From: JAGLQA01 sp023135565
GTDB taxonomy: Bacteria > Acidobacteriota > Aminicenantia > UBA2199
Direction: 5' to 3'
Length of the DNA stretch: 25,835 nt
NCBI GenBank assembly: GCA_030639305.1
Contig: DAOWCY010000098.1
Span: forward strand, 1 to 25,835
Positions 1 through 7,130 of the stretch are shown here, piece by piece. The position numbers were made by a program, and so were the translations under genes. Position 1 is the first letter of the stretch. Each line of letters opens with the position of its first letter. Below the pieces are notes generated by a model, which saw only the letters and a program-made list of their open reading frames with translations, searched no databases and had not been told where the DNA came from.

Positions 1-2
1 AA

Positions 3-530
3 GATGTGTTCGGCGAAATGCCGGTACAGGAGCCGGTGCAGGTACAAGCGCCTGCCCCGCCAGCCGCTGTCCCTCCGATAAATGATACGGAATTCGAGAT
101 ACCCTCCATGCCGCCGCAAGCGGGCCAGGATGTGTTCGGCGAAATGCCGGTACAGGCACAAGCGCCCGAGCCGCCAACCGCTGTCCCACCTGCCGGTGAT
201 GAGGAATTCGAGATACCCTCTATACCGCCGCAAGCGGGCCAGGATGTGTTCGGCGAAATGCCGGTACAGGAGCCGGTGCAGGTACAAGCGCCTGCCCCGC
301 CAACCGCTGTCCCGCCGGTTAGTGATGAGGAATTCGAGATACCCTCCATGCCGCCGCAAGCGGGCCAAGATGTGTTCGGCGAAATGCCGGTACAGGAGCC
401 GGTGCAGGTACAAGCGCCTGCCCCGCCAGCCGCTGTCCCTCCGATCAATGATACGGAATTCGAGATACCCTCTATACCGCCGCAAACGGGCCAGGATGTG
501 TTCGGCGAAATGCCGGTACAAGAACAGGCG
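3..530 (+). repeat. Coding tandem repeat, 126-bp unit
   Basis: Units start with GATGTGTTCGGCGAAATG at 3, 129, 243, 369 and 495, giving spacings of 126, 114, 126 and 126 bp. The 114-bp unit lacks four codons (EPVQ). Copies are almost identical at the DNA level, including third codon positions, so they were duplicated or homogenised recently. The array enters from outside the window, so the full copy number is unknown. Confidence 0.95.
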
Positions 531-815
531 TCTGTACCACCTGCTGCTGTGCCGCCGGCCGGGAGTCCGGCGCCCGGACAGGAAGGAGGGAACGAGGGAG
601 AATTTATGACTGAAAGCGCCGCCGAACTCTATGTGTCCCAGGGGCTTTTCGATGATGCCGAAGCGATATACAAAAAATTGTACCAGGCTAAACAAGACGA
701 AAAATATCTCCATAAGATAAAACAAATATCGGGCAAAAGGGTTAAAAATAAAAAAGTCCAGGTTTTAGACAGGTTCCTAAAAATAATTGAGAAAAAAGGA
801 GAGAAAGTTGTTTGA
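3..815 (+). CDS. Proline-rich repeat protein with C-terminal TPR-like helix pair (5' truncated)
   Basis: The reading frame is open from the window edge, so the true start lies upstream; the first possible GTG (position 6) is an internal Val of a repeat. Residues 1 to about 180 are tandem 42-residue units (one is 38) rich in Pro, Val, Gln and Glu, each containing FGEMPVQ and EFEIPS(M/I)PPQ. The last 70 residues form a different, helical domain beginning MTESAAELYVSQGLFDDAEA, which resembles a single TPR unit (AELYxxQGLxDDAExIY pattern). The stop codon overlaps the following Roadblock-like gene by 8 bp, so the two are likely co-transcribed and translationally coupled. The repeats look like a flexible low-complexity linker, with the C-terminal helices as the binding part. 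Function is not recognised. A scaffold acting with the Roadblock-like partner is only inference. Confidence 0.75.
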   Translation, partial: DVFGEMPVQEPVQVQAPAPPAAVPPINDTEFEIPSMPPQAGQDVFGEMPVQAQAPEPPTAVPPAGDEEFEIPSIPPQAGQDVFGEMPVQEPVQVQAPAPPTAVPPVSDEEFEIPSMPPQAGQDVFGEMPVQEPVQVQAPAPPAAVPPINDTEFEIPSIPPQTGQDVFGEMPVQEQASVPPAAVPPAGSPAPGQEGGNEGEFMTESAAELYVSQGLFDDAEAIYKKLYQAKQDEKYLHKIKQISGKRVKNKKVQVLDRFLKIIEKKGEKVV

Positions 816-1158
816 AGAGATATTTACCAGGTTTCACGACAAGAACAAAGAGATCAAAGTGATGGGAGTGTGGGGAAAAGATGGGCTTGAATTGGAAAAG
901 AAATATTTTTCCGCAGCGGAAGGTATCGACCTTGATTTCACCGGGGCGGAACTGGCTGATGTGATCAGCAAGATCGAAGGGATAAAGATTGCGCCTCAGC
1001 AGTATGTCATCAAGCTCAATCTCAAAGAATTTCTAATCATCGTTTACTCGCTGACGCCGGAATTTTTCTTAGTTGTATTGGCTGACAAAAGCATCATTAT
1101 GGGGAAATTAAATTTTTATTTAGAATTATATAAAAACAAAATGATTTCGATATTGTAA
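808..1158 (+). CDS. Roadblock/LC7-like small protein
   Basis: This encodes a 116-residue protein. I chose the TTG start at 808 because AAGGAG (796-801) lies 6 nt upstream; an in-frame TTG at 787 has no such site. The pattern is a short helix, a beta strand with VMGVWGKDGLELEKKYF, a helix (DFTGAELADVISKIEG), and strands (QYVIKLNLKEFLIIVYSLTPEFFLVVLAD) ending in a helix. This matches the Roadblock/LC7 (MglB-like) fold, whose members dimerise and regulate Ras-like GTPases or act as scaffolds. No small GTPase gene is visible here. It overlaps the stop of the repeat protein upstream. The fold call rests on pattern recognition only; another small alpha/beta domain is possible. Confidence 0.6.
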   Translation: MFEEIFTRFHDKNKEIKVMGVWGKDGLELEKKYFSAAEGIDLDFTGAELADVISKIEGIKIAPQQYVIKLNLKEFLIIVYSLTPEFFLVVLADKSIIMGKLNFYLELYKNKMISIL

Positions 1159-1174
1159 AGAATTGCCTTTAATA

Positions 1175-1200
1175 TAGCCACAGAGGGCACAGAGAAAAAG
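1175..1200 (+). repeat. AGCCACAGAG(G)GCACAGAG dispersed repeat
   Basis: The motif TAGCCACAGAGGGCACAGAG occurs here. It recurs in inverted orientation at 3162-3183 and 7097-7130. Similar CACAGAG repeats are scattered between genes in many environmental bacterial genomes. Function is unknown. Confidence 0.75.
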
Positions 1201-1236
1201 CAAAAGAGACGGGCTTTTGATGATTGAGAAGCCAAA

Positions 1237-1313
1237 ATTCCCCGATTGAGACTTGCCGGGAGGTGGCACTGAGGGGCTTTTTTGTTTTTTGCCCCGAAGT
1301 GACGGGGTGTGTT
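1237..1313 (+). repeat. 75-bp direct repeat, left copy flanking the ATPase gene
   Basis: This sequence is nearly identical to 3070-3144, sharing GAGACTTGCCGGGAGGTGGC and then a GGGGC-T-rich-GCCCC stretch followed by CCCCGAAGTGACGGGG. It contains two mutually exclusive short stems (GGGGC/GCCCC and CCCCG/CGGGG). The two copies bracket the ATPase gene in the same orientation. Confidence 0.85.
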
Positions 1314-1445
1314 AGTTCGTCGAAAAGCACCACCGCTTAACCTCTCCTCCACGCGAGTGGGCTTGTTTAATTTCATTCGTTTCCTGGTGATGCTCGCATC
1401 ATGATTGACTATCCCCTTTTTCTTCTGTCCCGGAATAAAAAAATC

Positions 1446-1474
1446 ATAATCCAAAGTATAATACTTTGGATTAT
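1446..1474. promoter_or_regulatory. Perfect 29-bp palindrome (putative operator)
   Basis: Two perfect 14-bp arms, ATAATCCAAAGTAT and its complement, surround a single A. The palindrome ends 5 bp upstream of the -35 hexamer of the ATPase promoter, a typical place for a dimeric regulator to bind. It has no T-run and so is not a terminator. Whether the ATPase or another protein binds it is unknown. Confidence 0.65.
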
Positions 1475-1479
1475 TATAC

Positions 1480-1507
1480 TTGAAATTATAATAATTTGTG
1501 ATATAAT
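1480..1507 (+). promoter_or_regulatory. Sigma70-like promoter of the ATPase gene
   Basis: TTGAAA (1480-1485), a 16-bp spacer and TATAAT (1502-1507) lie just upstream of a GGGGAGG ribosome-binding site and the ATG at 1525. The 5' leader would be only about 10 nt. Confidence 0.7.
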
Positions 1508-1524
1508 AGCGGGGAGGTTGGATT

Positions 1525-2940
1525 ATGAAAGAATTAAAAAGCAGTATATTTGTAGACAGGCAGCAGGAGTTGGAATTTTTAAATAGGGAGTATGCACACA
1601 AGAGAGCTTCTTTTGTGATCATCTACGGCAGGCGCAGGATCGGTAAAACCGCCTTGATAAAGCATTTCATCGCAGACAAGCCGGCCCTCTACTTTCTTGC
1701 TTCGGAAGAGTTGGAAAGAGAGAATATCAACAATCTAAAATCGCTTATGTCCCGCTTCAGCGGCAGCGAACTTCTCCAGCGGGATTTTGATTTTTCCTGG
1801 GACGACATCTTCGCTGTTTTTAGAGATTTTAAAACAGGTAAGAAAAAAATAGTCATTATCGACGAATTCCAGTATTTAAGCAAAGCCAACAAAGCCATCC
1901 CGTCTATATTTCAAAGGATATGGGACGAATTGCTGAAAGACGAAAACGTCATGCTGATCTTATGCGGTTCATTAATCAATATGATGAGGAGTCAGACTTT
2001 AGATTACTCGAGTCCGTTGTACGGTAGGCGCACCGGCCAGATCAAGTTGAAGCAGATCGGTTTTCCCGATTACGGGGATTTTTTCCAGGGCAAGGATTTT
2101 TCGGGAACCGGTTTGATCGAATATTATGCCGTGACCGGCGGTGTGCCCAAATACATCGAACTTTTTAACTTGAGTGACGACATATTTACTGCTATCCGGG
2201 AGAATATCGTCAACAGGCAGGGTTTTTTATATGAAGAACCCATTTTTTTATTAGAGCGGGAAGTCAATGATATCGGCACTTATTTTTCGATTATCAAAAC
2301 CATTGCCCACGGGCACCACAAGTTAGGTAAGATTGCTTCTGCGTTGGGTGTTTCGCAGGCGAAATTAACTCGTTACCTGCGTACTTTGATCGACTTAGAT
2401 TTACTTGAAAGGATCGTGCCGGTCACTGAGAGCAGCCCGGAGAAGAGCAAGAAAGGGTTGTATTATATTACCGATAATTTTATAGAGTTCTGGTTTAAGT
2501 TTATCTATCCATCCCGGAGTTATATAGAGTTAGATGATATAGAATTTGTCATGGAGAAAATCAAACGGAATTTTTTTGATAATCATGTTAGTTTTGTTTT
2601 CGAGAGGGTGTGTTTGCAAAGGATGTGGCAATTAAACCGGCAGAACGAATTTGCTTTTAAGATGCAAAGAATCGGAAAATGGTGGGATAAAGACACGGAG
2701 ATCGATATTGTAGGGTTGAATAGCGAGGAAAAGGCGATTATTTTCGGTGAATGCAAGTACCTGGAGAAAGAGGTAGACGTTGATCTTTTTTACCGGTTGG
2801 TGCAGAAAGCGGATAGAGTTGATTGGTTTAGAGGTGAGCGTAGGGAGTATTATATTTTATTTAGCAAGTCGGGTTTTACCGGGAGGCTGCGGGAGTTATC
2901 CCGGGATAGGGGGGATATAAAATTGGTTTCTTTTGAATAG
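1525..2940 (+). CDS. Archaeal-type AAA ATPase with C-terminal DUF234/PD-(D/E)xK-like domain
   Basis: This 471-residue protein starts at ATG 1525 behind a GGGGAGG site. The N-terminus (SIFVDRQQELEFLNREY) and Walker A (GRRRIGKT, residues 35-42), Walker B (IVIIDEFQYL, D113 E114) and a sensor segment (MLILCGSLINMM) are those of the ATPase_2 family. A winged-helix region follows (KLGKIASALGVSQAKLTRYLRTLIDLDLLER, about 265-300). The C-terminus has E392-x-D394 and E409-x-K411 (TEIDIVG and IFGECKY), which fits the PD-(D/E)xK-like DUF234 domain. Cellular roles of this family are poorly defined; it is abundant and often horizontally moved. The gene stands alone, with its own promoter and palindrome, between two direct repeats, which is consistent with acquisition as a single-gene unit. 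Confidence 0.9.
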   Translation: MKELKSSIFVDRQQELEFLNREYAHKRASFVIIYGRRRIGKTALIKHFIADKPALYFLASEELERENINNLKSLMSRFSGSELLQRDFDFSWDDIFAVFRDFKTGKKKIVIIDEFQYLSKANKAIPSIFQRIWDELLKDENVMLILCGSLINMMRSQTLDYSSPLYGRRTGQIKLKQIGFPDYGDFFQGKDFSGTGLIEYYAVTGGVPKYIELFNLSDDIFTAIRENIVNRQGFLYEEPIFLLEREVNDIGTYFSIIKTIAHGHHKLGKIASALGVSQAKLTRYLRTLIDLDLLERIVPVTESSPEKSKKGLYYITDNFIEFWFKFIYPSRSYIELDDIEFVMEKIKRNFFDNHVSFVFERVCLQRMWQLNRQNEFAFKMQRIGKWWDKDTEIDIVGLNSEEKAIIFGECKYLEKEVDVDLFYRLVQKADRVDWFRGERREYYILFSKSGFTGRLRELSRDRGDIKLVSFE

Positions 2941-2975
2941 TGGCAGAAAAGGGGAGGGGGTGATGATAGTGCTTC

Positions 2976-3043
2976 TCCCTAAACAAAAGTTTGGCTCCCG
3001 GCAGGGACTGCCCTCCCCACGTGGCAGGGCCGCCGGAAGCAAG
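2976..3043 (+). repeat. Short copy of the palindromic dispersed repeat
   Basis: This contains TCCCTAAACAAAAGTTTGGC, the CCCGGCAGGG box and GCCGCCGGAAGCAAG. These are also seen at 6190-6343, 9206-9236, 10508-10546 and 20080-20123. Inside it, GGCAGGGACTGCC and a CCACGTGG palindrome form stems. Confidence 0.75.
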
Positions 3044-3069
3044 CCTGTTAGGTTAGAGTTCACGAGCAC

Positions 3070-3144
3070 ATTCCCCTCTTGAGACTTGCCGGGAGGTGGC
3101 GCTGAGGGGCTTTTTATTTTTTGCCCCGAAGCGACGGGGTGTGT
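3070..3144 (+). repeat. 75-bp direct repeat, right copy flanking the ATPase gene
   Basis: This is the second copy of the sequence at 1237-1313, with a few substitutions (ACT to GCT, GTGA to GCGA) in the same orientation. It lies about 130 bp downstream of the ATPase stop codon. Confidence 0.85.
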
Positions 3145-3161
3145 TTGGTCGCGGGTGCCGA

Positions 3162-3183
3162 CCCCCTCTGTGCTCTGTGGCTA
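3162..3183 (-). repeat. CACAGAG dispersed repeat, inverted copy
   Basis: CCCCCTCTGTGCTCTGTGGC is the complement of the repeat at 1175-1200. With that copy it forms an outer inverted pair around the ATPase unit. Confidence 0.75.
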
Positions 3184-3199
3184 AAAAATCACGAGAACC

Positions 3200-6100
3200 T
3201 TATTCGCCGAATTCTTTCAGCAGGGCGGCGATTTCGTCTACACCGGGAAAACCGGCCTGTGAGCCTATTTCATAGCTTTTTTTTAGCATCATCAGCCCCT
3301 CTTCTTTATTGCCCCGTAAACACAGGATATATCCGAAGTCCTTTCCTACGCTATATAAACCAAGGGCGTTGCCTATTTCTATGGCGATCTGGTAGGCTTC
3401 GGTTTCATACTCTAAGAATTTGGAGATGTCTTCTTTTTCTAGGGCGATGTGGGCCATATTATGCAACGTAGGGGTCATACCCTCTTTATCGTCTATTTCC
3501 CGGTTGATGTTTAGGCTGTCCTGTAAATATTTTAGCGCGGTATCATAATCGCCACGAGTACGATATATACCGCTGATATTACTGAGCATAATGGCTTCTT
3601 TTGTTTTTTCTCCAATATCCTGAAATACTTTTATACTTTTTCTCATGTACTGTATCGCACTATTATAATCACTGCGGGAATAATAAATATTGGCAATATT
3701 TCCCAACGTTGAACCTTCGCCTTCATTATCGCCGATTTCCCGGCTTATGGTTAAGCTGTTCTGTAAATATTTTAGTGCGTTGTCATAATCGCCACGGTCA
3801 AAGTATATCTGGCTGATATTATTTAGTGCCCTAGCTTCGCCGTTTCTATTGCTTGTATTTCGGCCTCCGGCTAAGATCTTTTCAAAAAATTGCAGCGCCT
3901 CATCGTATTTTCCATAAAACTGCAAAATTAATCCCAGGCGGTTTAAAATAGCGAGCGGGGTTTCGTTCCCTAACAGGTGATGAGTGCGCTCCGCATAGTA
4001 AAACGAAGTATGGAACATGGAATATTCATGATAAGCGCTGGAAAGGAGATCGCCGATCTCGCCGATTCGTTTCTTGATCCTCGCGGCAAAATCAATATCC
4101 TCTTGACTGCCGCTGCCGGGAGGCTTTTGCGGAGCAGAGGGGGCAGACAGGTCAGGCAAAAGACCTGCCGGGATTTCCTGTAAGGCTTGCCGGATTTCAT
4201 CGCTTTCCTTTTCCCGGAGCAGGGGCAAAACTTCGTAAGCAAAACACAGGTAGAAAAAATAAAACGCCTCTTCTAACTCATTGGACATCCGGCCCATATT
4301 AAAAAACATATAATAATGATACACCCCGGCCTGTCGATAAGAAAAAGAGGCTGCCTTCTTCTTATAATCTTGCAGCAGGTCTTTCACGATGGGCGTCACA
4401 TAATAATAAAAATTCTCCAACTCCGGGTCATAAGAAATCTCGATCAACGTTAGATCATGCAAAATATCCAGCAGCGAAACAAGCCGACCGACCTCCTCCC
4501 GCTCCCTCCACTGCAGCCGAAGAGCAAGCGCCAATACCGATGTGCGGAAAGTAGACAGCACTGCCAATACCTCCTGCTGCTCCTCTTCCAATAAAGCCAT
4601 CAACTCCGAAAAAAGCAAATTACGCCCCATTTCGACTTTCACAGAGGCCGTCTCCTCCGCATAATTTTCCTGGAACTTCTCTAATGAGGCAAGAGAAGAA
4701 GCGATCTTTTCCGGGTTCTTTACCAGCAGCCGGTTGAAAAACTCTAAGGCCCGGTAATTACCTCCAAACGACCGGTGCAGCAGCTTTACCACGTCGATGA
4801 ATTCCACAGCGGCCGCGGCTAAATCACCCTGGTCTTCTTTCCGCTTCGCTTCGCCGCGCAAATATTCCCCGATCTGTTTCATTTCGAGTAAATTGCACTT
4901 CTTCCAGAAATCATTCAAACTCACCTGGTTGAGATCAAAGGTACGCAAGTCGCCCATGCCTTGCAGCGGATAGCGGCAGGTCAGGATAAGATGAAACCGG
5001 GCGGCGCTAATCAAAAAAGCGATCACTTCCATCAAAAAACCATACTGCGGGGCAAAATCCTGACCGGGACGCACCTGGAAAGTTTCTAAATTGTCGAAAA
5101 TAAATACCGGCTCATGAGTTTCGGCAATCGAAAAGATCAGGGCGGCAAACTTCTCTATACCTTTATCGAATTCCCTGGCCTTTTTGAGGCCGTCCATATT
5201 GCCCTGGACCAGCAGGAATTTTTCTAACCTGTCCAAAATCTCATCCAATGCTTTGACCTTTTCGTCGAAAACAAAAGGCACGGTGCCGGGATTTTTGGCT
5301 GCCAGCCGCATCACCAAATGTTCGGCTAAGGCCGTTTTGCCCACCCCGCCCTGGCCTTTTAACAGGATAGGCGTTTTGTCGAAAAAAGGTTTTAAAATGG
5401 CTGCTTTATCTTTGCGCCTGCCGATAAACAGGTAATTTTTATTGTGCTCCAATAATATCCGCTCACCGGCCAAAACAGGCCGGTTGGCCGAAAGTTGCAG
5501 CTTCTCTTCCGCCAGATTCCAGTCTACTAAGTGCTCGATCTCCCCGCCAAGATAAAGGCTGGGAATCAACCACTGCAAAGGCACTGCCGGGGTAATATTG
5601 GCTTCGATTTGGTCTTCCTGCTCTTTGTCTTTAATAAACCTTACCGCCTGTTTAAAGGCGGAAAAGATATTCTCTTTCTCCGACAGGACCCGGTAAAAAC
5701 GGGCGCTGAACAGGGCGGCATAATTGTCGTCCACGGACATACTCATGGAAACCACGGCCCGTATTCCTTTTTTCAGCAGTTGGTTGGTCACGCCCCGCAA
5801 ACCTTCTTCTGTGCTGCCTTGAGCCGTTTGACAGGATGACAGCATCACTAACGGCACCCGGTAGTCCGGGTTACAGTTCAAGGCTTCGGCGAAATCCGCG
5901 GCTTTCACGAATTCGGTTTTTAAGGTCAGCGGGTTCTCCATTTGCAAATAACCGGTACCCTCCAAAAAAACACCGTGCCCTGAAAAATGCAGCACGTGGT
6001 ATTTGTTCTTCTTGAGCTTTGCGGTCAGCGCCTCTAAAGAACCGTCCTCTGTGAAATCTATCTCCACCAGCCCGGCTTGCAGCAGCGGCTGGAACGCTTC

Positions 6101-6712
6101 CAATATACTATACTCTTCTTTATCATAAGAAAGTACGCTTTTCCATTCAGAGTCTTCGGGCGATGAAATCATTACCAGTACTTTTAAAGGAGGCCCTGCC
6201 TTCGGCGACCCTGCCGGGGGCCAAACTTTTGAAAAAGTTTGATCAAAACTTTTGTTTAAGGGGGATAAGGGCTGGTCCCCCCTCATAGGCTCCCCGCGCC
6301 GCGGGGTTGAAAAAGTTTGATCAGAACTTTTGTTTAAGGGGGGCGCTGCTTCACGATCCGCTGTGTCAAAATATCCGGGTACGCCGCGACTCAGATACAA
6401 CTGACCGATGTCACCCAACCTCCTGCCGGATACCGGGTCCTCCGCCATCGCCCAGGGCAAATTAAGTATCTCCGTATCCTCATGCTCCAATCTCAGCAAA
6501 TAATAATCACCCGAATTCTCTATCTTTTTCAACAAATCACATAATTCCGGCGTACCCTTCACAATCCGCGATAATTCAGCTTCTAAACCCGACAACATCG
6601 CCAAACTTAAAGACTGACCCTCTTCTAAATAAGCAATCACTCTGCCGTTCAAGACTTTTAGATTTTCTATCTCCCCAGCGGAAAGATTAAGTTTTATGGT
6701 TTCTCTTTTCAT
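3200..6712 (-). CDS. CHAT caspase-like protease fused to a STAND-type NTPase and TPRs
   Basis: This 1170-residue protein has several clear parts. Residues about 178-390 are a CHAT domain with the His-Cys dyad: H246 in HFSGHG and C294 in LSSCQTA. Residues about 410-720 are a P-loop NTPase with Walker A GQGGVGKT (453-460), Walker B PVFIFDN (D540) and LILTCRYP (arginine finger/sensor), as in NB-ARC/STAND switches. The C-terminal 250 residues are TPRs (units with GDYDNALKYLQNSL and GDYDTALKYLQDSL). Residues 124-174 are a proline-rich linker encoded by two units of the genome's palindromic repeat, inserted in frame. No signal peptide is present, so it is cytosolic. The family suggests a signal-gated protease: TPRs sense, the NTPase oligomerises, CHAT cleaves. 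The start lies 1 nt after the stop of the zinc-ribbon-like gene (TAG-G-ATG), so they are coupled. A role in defence or programmed inactivation is inference. Confidence 0.93.
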   Translation of the reverse strand: MKRETIKLNLSAGEIENLKVLNGRVIAYLEEGQSLSLAMLSGLEAELSRIVKGTPELCDLLKKIENSGDYYLLRLEHEDTEILNLPWAMAEDPVSGRRLGDIGQLYLSRGVPGYFDTADREAAPPLNKSSDQTFSTPRRGEPMRGDQPLSPLNKSFDQTFSKVWPPAGSPKAGPPLKVLVMISSPEDSEWKSVLSYDKEEYSILEAFQPLLQAGLVEIDFTEDGSLEALTAKLKKNKYHVLHFSGHGVFLEGTGYLQMENPLTLKTEFVKAADFAEALNCNPDYRVPLVMLSSCQTAQGSTEEGLRGVTNQLLKKGIRAVVSMSMSVDDNYAALFSARFYRVLSEKENIFSAFKQAVRFIKDKEQEDQIEANITPAVPLQWLIPSLYLGGEIEHLVDWNLAEEKLQLSANRPVLAGERILLEHNKNYLFIGRRKDKAAILKPFFDKTPILLKGQGGVGKTALAEHLVMRLAAKNPGTVPFVFDEKVKALDEILDRLEKFLLVQGNMDGLKKAREFDKGIEKFAALIFSIAETHEPVFIFDNLETFQVRPGQDFAPQYGFLMEVIAFLISAARFHLILTCRYPLQGMGDLRTFDLNQVSLNDFWKKCNLLEMKQIGEYLRGEAKRKEDQGDLAAAAVEFIDVVKLLHRSFGGNYRALEFFNRLLVKNPEKIASSLASLEKFQENYAEETASVKVEMGRNLLFSELMALLEEEQQEVLAVLSTFRTSVLALALRLQWREREEVGRLVSLLDILHDLTLIEISYDPELENFYYYVTPIVKDLLQDYKKKAASFSYRQAGVYHYYMFFNMGRMSNELEEAFYFFYLCFAYEVLPLLREKESDEIRQALQEIPAGLLPDLSAPSAPQKPPGSGSQEDIDFAARIKKRIGEIGDLLSSAYHEYSMFHTSFYYAERTHHLLGNETPLAILNRLGLILQFYGKYDEALQFFEKILAGGRNTSNRNGEARALNNISQIYFDRGDYDNALKYLQNSLTISREIGDNEGEGSTLGNIANIYYSRSDYNSAIQYMRKSIKVFQDIGEKTKEAIMLSNISGIYRTRGDYDTALKYLQDSLNINREIDDKEGMTPTLHNMAHIALEKEDISKFLEYETEAYQIAIEIGNALGLYSVGKDFGYILCLRGNKEEGLMMLKKSYEIGSQAGFPGVDEIAALLKEFGE
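6190..6343 (-). repeat. Two palindromic repeat units inside the CHAT gene
   Basis: On the minus strand this reads CCCCTTAAACAAAAGTTCTG, a CCCCGCGGCGCGGGG stem, GAGCCTATGAG, a second AAACAAAAGTTTTGATC unit and the tail TTTGGCCCCCGGCAGGGTCG. The order matches the intergenic copy at 9001-9236. It encodes about 51 residues, with PLNKSSDQTFS and PLNKSFDQTFSKV repeated, and keeps the frame open. Confidence 0.9.
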
Positions 6713-6713
6713 C

Positions 6714-6944
6714 CTAAGCCTCGACCCCGGTCTGCCTGAGAAATCGCTGTGCTTCTTTATCCAACGGCGCTTTGCCTTTCACCTCAACCGGCACCATCTC
6801 ATCACAGTAAGGACAGAAGGCTTCTCCCGAACTCTCTACTGCTTCGCCGCCTTCTTCTACCTGGAAAACCTTCTCGAAAATATGCCCGGCATGGGCAGCG
6901 CACTGCACCCGGTACTTCACTTTTTTTGTTTTTATATATTTCAT
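6714..6944 (-). CDS. Small zinc-ribbon-like protein coupled to the CHAT gene
   Basis: I prefer the ATG at 6944 (76 residues, MKYIKTKKVKYRVQ) because AAGGA lies 7-8 nt upstream. An ATG at 6965 would sit only about 5 nt from the predicted transcription start and has no good site. The protein has CAAHAGH early and CPYC later, a Cys/His plus CxxC layout that suggests one zinc-binding knuckle pair. The rest is charged with no membrane segment. It ends 1 nt before the CHAT ATG, so it is first in a two-gene operon and probably a partner or regulator of the CHAT protein. I do not recognise a named family. Confidence 0.7.
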   Translation of the reverse strand: MKYIKTKKVKYRVQCAAHAGHIFEKVFQVEEGGEAVESSGEAFCPYCDEMVPVEVKGKAPLDKEAQRFLRQTGVEA

Positions 6945-6976
6945 TACTATTTCCTTCTGCCTCATCTTTCTACTAA

Positions 6977-7005
6977 ATTATAAAGCAAAGAAAACAAAAT
7001 GTAAA
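6977..7005 (-). promoter_or_regulatory. Sigma70-like promoter of the zinc-ribbon/CHAT operon
   Basis: On the minus strand TTTACA (7000-7005), a 17-bp spacer and TATAAT (6977-6982) predict a start of transcription near 6970. This supports the downstream ATG (6944) as the translation start. Confidence 0.75.
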
Positions 7006-7096
7006 GCCTGGGAAATCCCCAACGCCGGCTAAAAGCATAAGACGAATAGGACTTGTAGGACTAATGCTGGGCAGGTTCATGGGCTGCGGCTACCGC

Positions 7097-7130
7097 CCCC
7101 CTCTGTGCTCTCTCTGTGCTCTGTGGCTAA
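7097..7130 (-). repeat. CACAGAG dispersed repeat
   Basis: CCCTCTGTGCTCTCTCTGTGCTCTGTGGC-type sequence, with an extra CTCTGTG unit, directly abuts the stop codon of the DUF3943 gene. It is related to 1175-1200 and 3162-3183. Confidence 0.7.

Larger units (their letters stand above)
1159..1524. other. Intergenic region with repeats and an AT-rich promoter
   Basis: This stretch holds no convincing gene. It contains a CACAGAG-type dispersed repeat (1175-1200), the left copy of a 75-bp direct repeat (1237-1313), a 29-bp palindrome (1446-1474) and the promoter of the following ATPase. The last 80 bp are strikingly AT-rich compared with the surroundings. Confidence 0.7.

Noticed and set aside
3..530. 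CRISPR-like array at the window start
   Set aside because: Units are contiguous 126-bp coding repeats with no spacers and a continuous reading frame.
82..609. Arg-rich 175-codon open frame over the tandem repeats
   Set aside because: It is a shifted frame of the 126-bp repeat; its regularity comes from the repeat, and the frame carrying the C-terminal TPR-like domain is the coding one.
1116..1622. 168-codon open frame on the minus strand over the ATPase promoter
   Set aside because: It overlaps the repeat, the palindrome and the start of the ATPase, has biased low-complexity composition and no ribosome-binding site.
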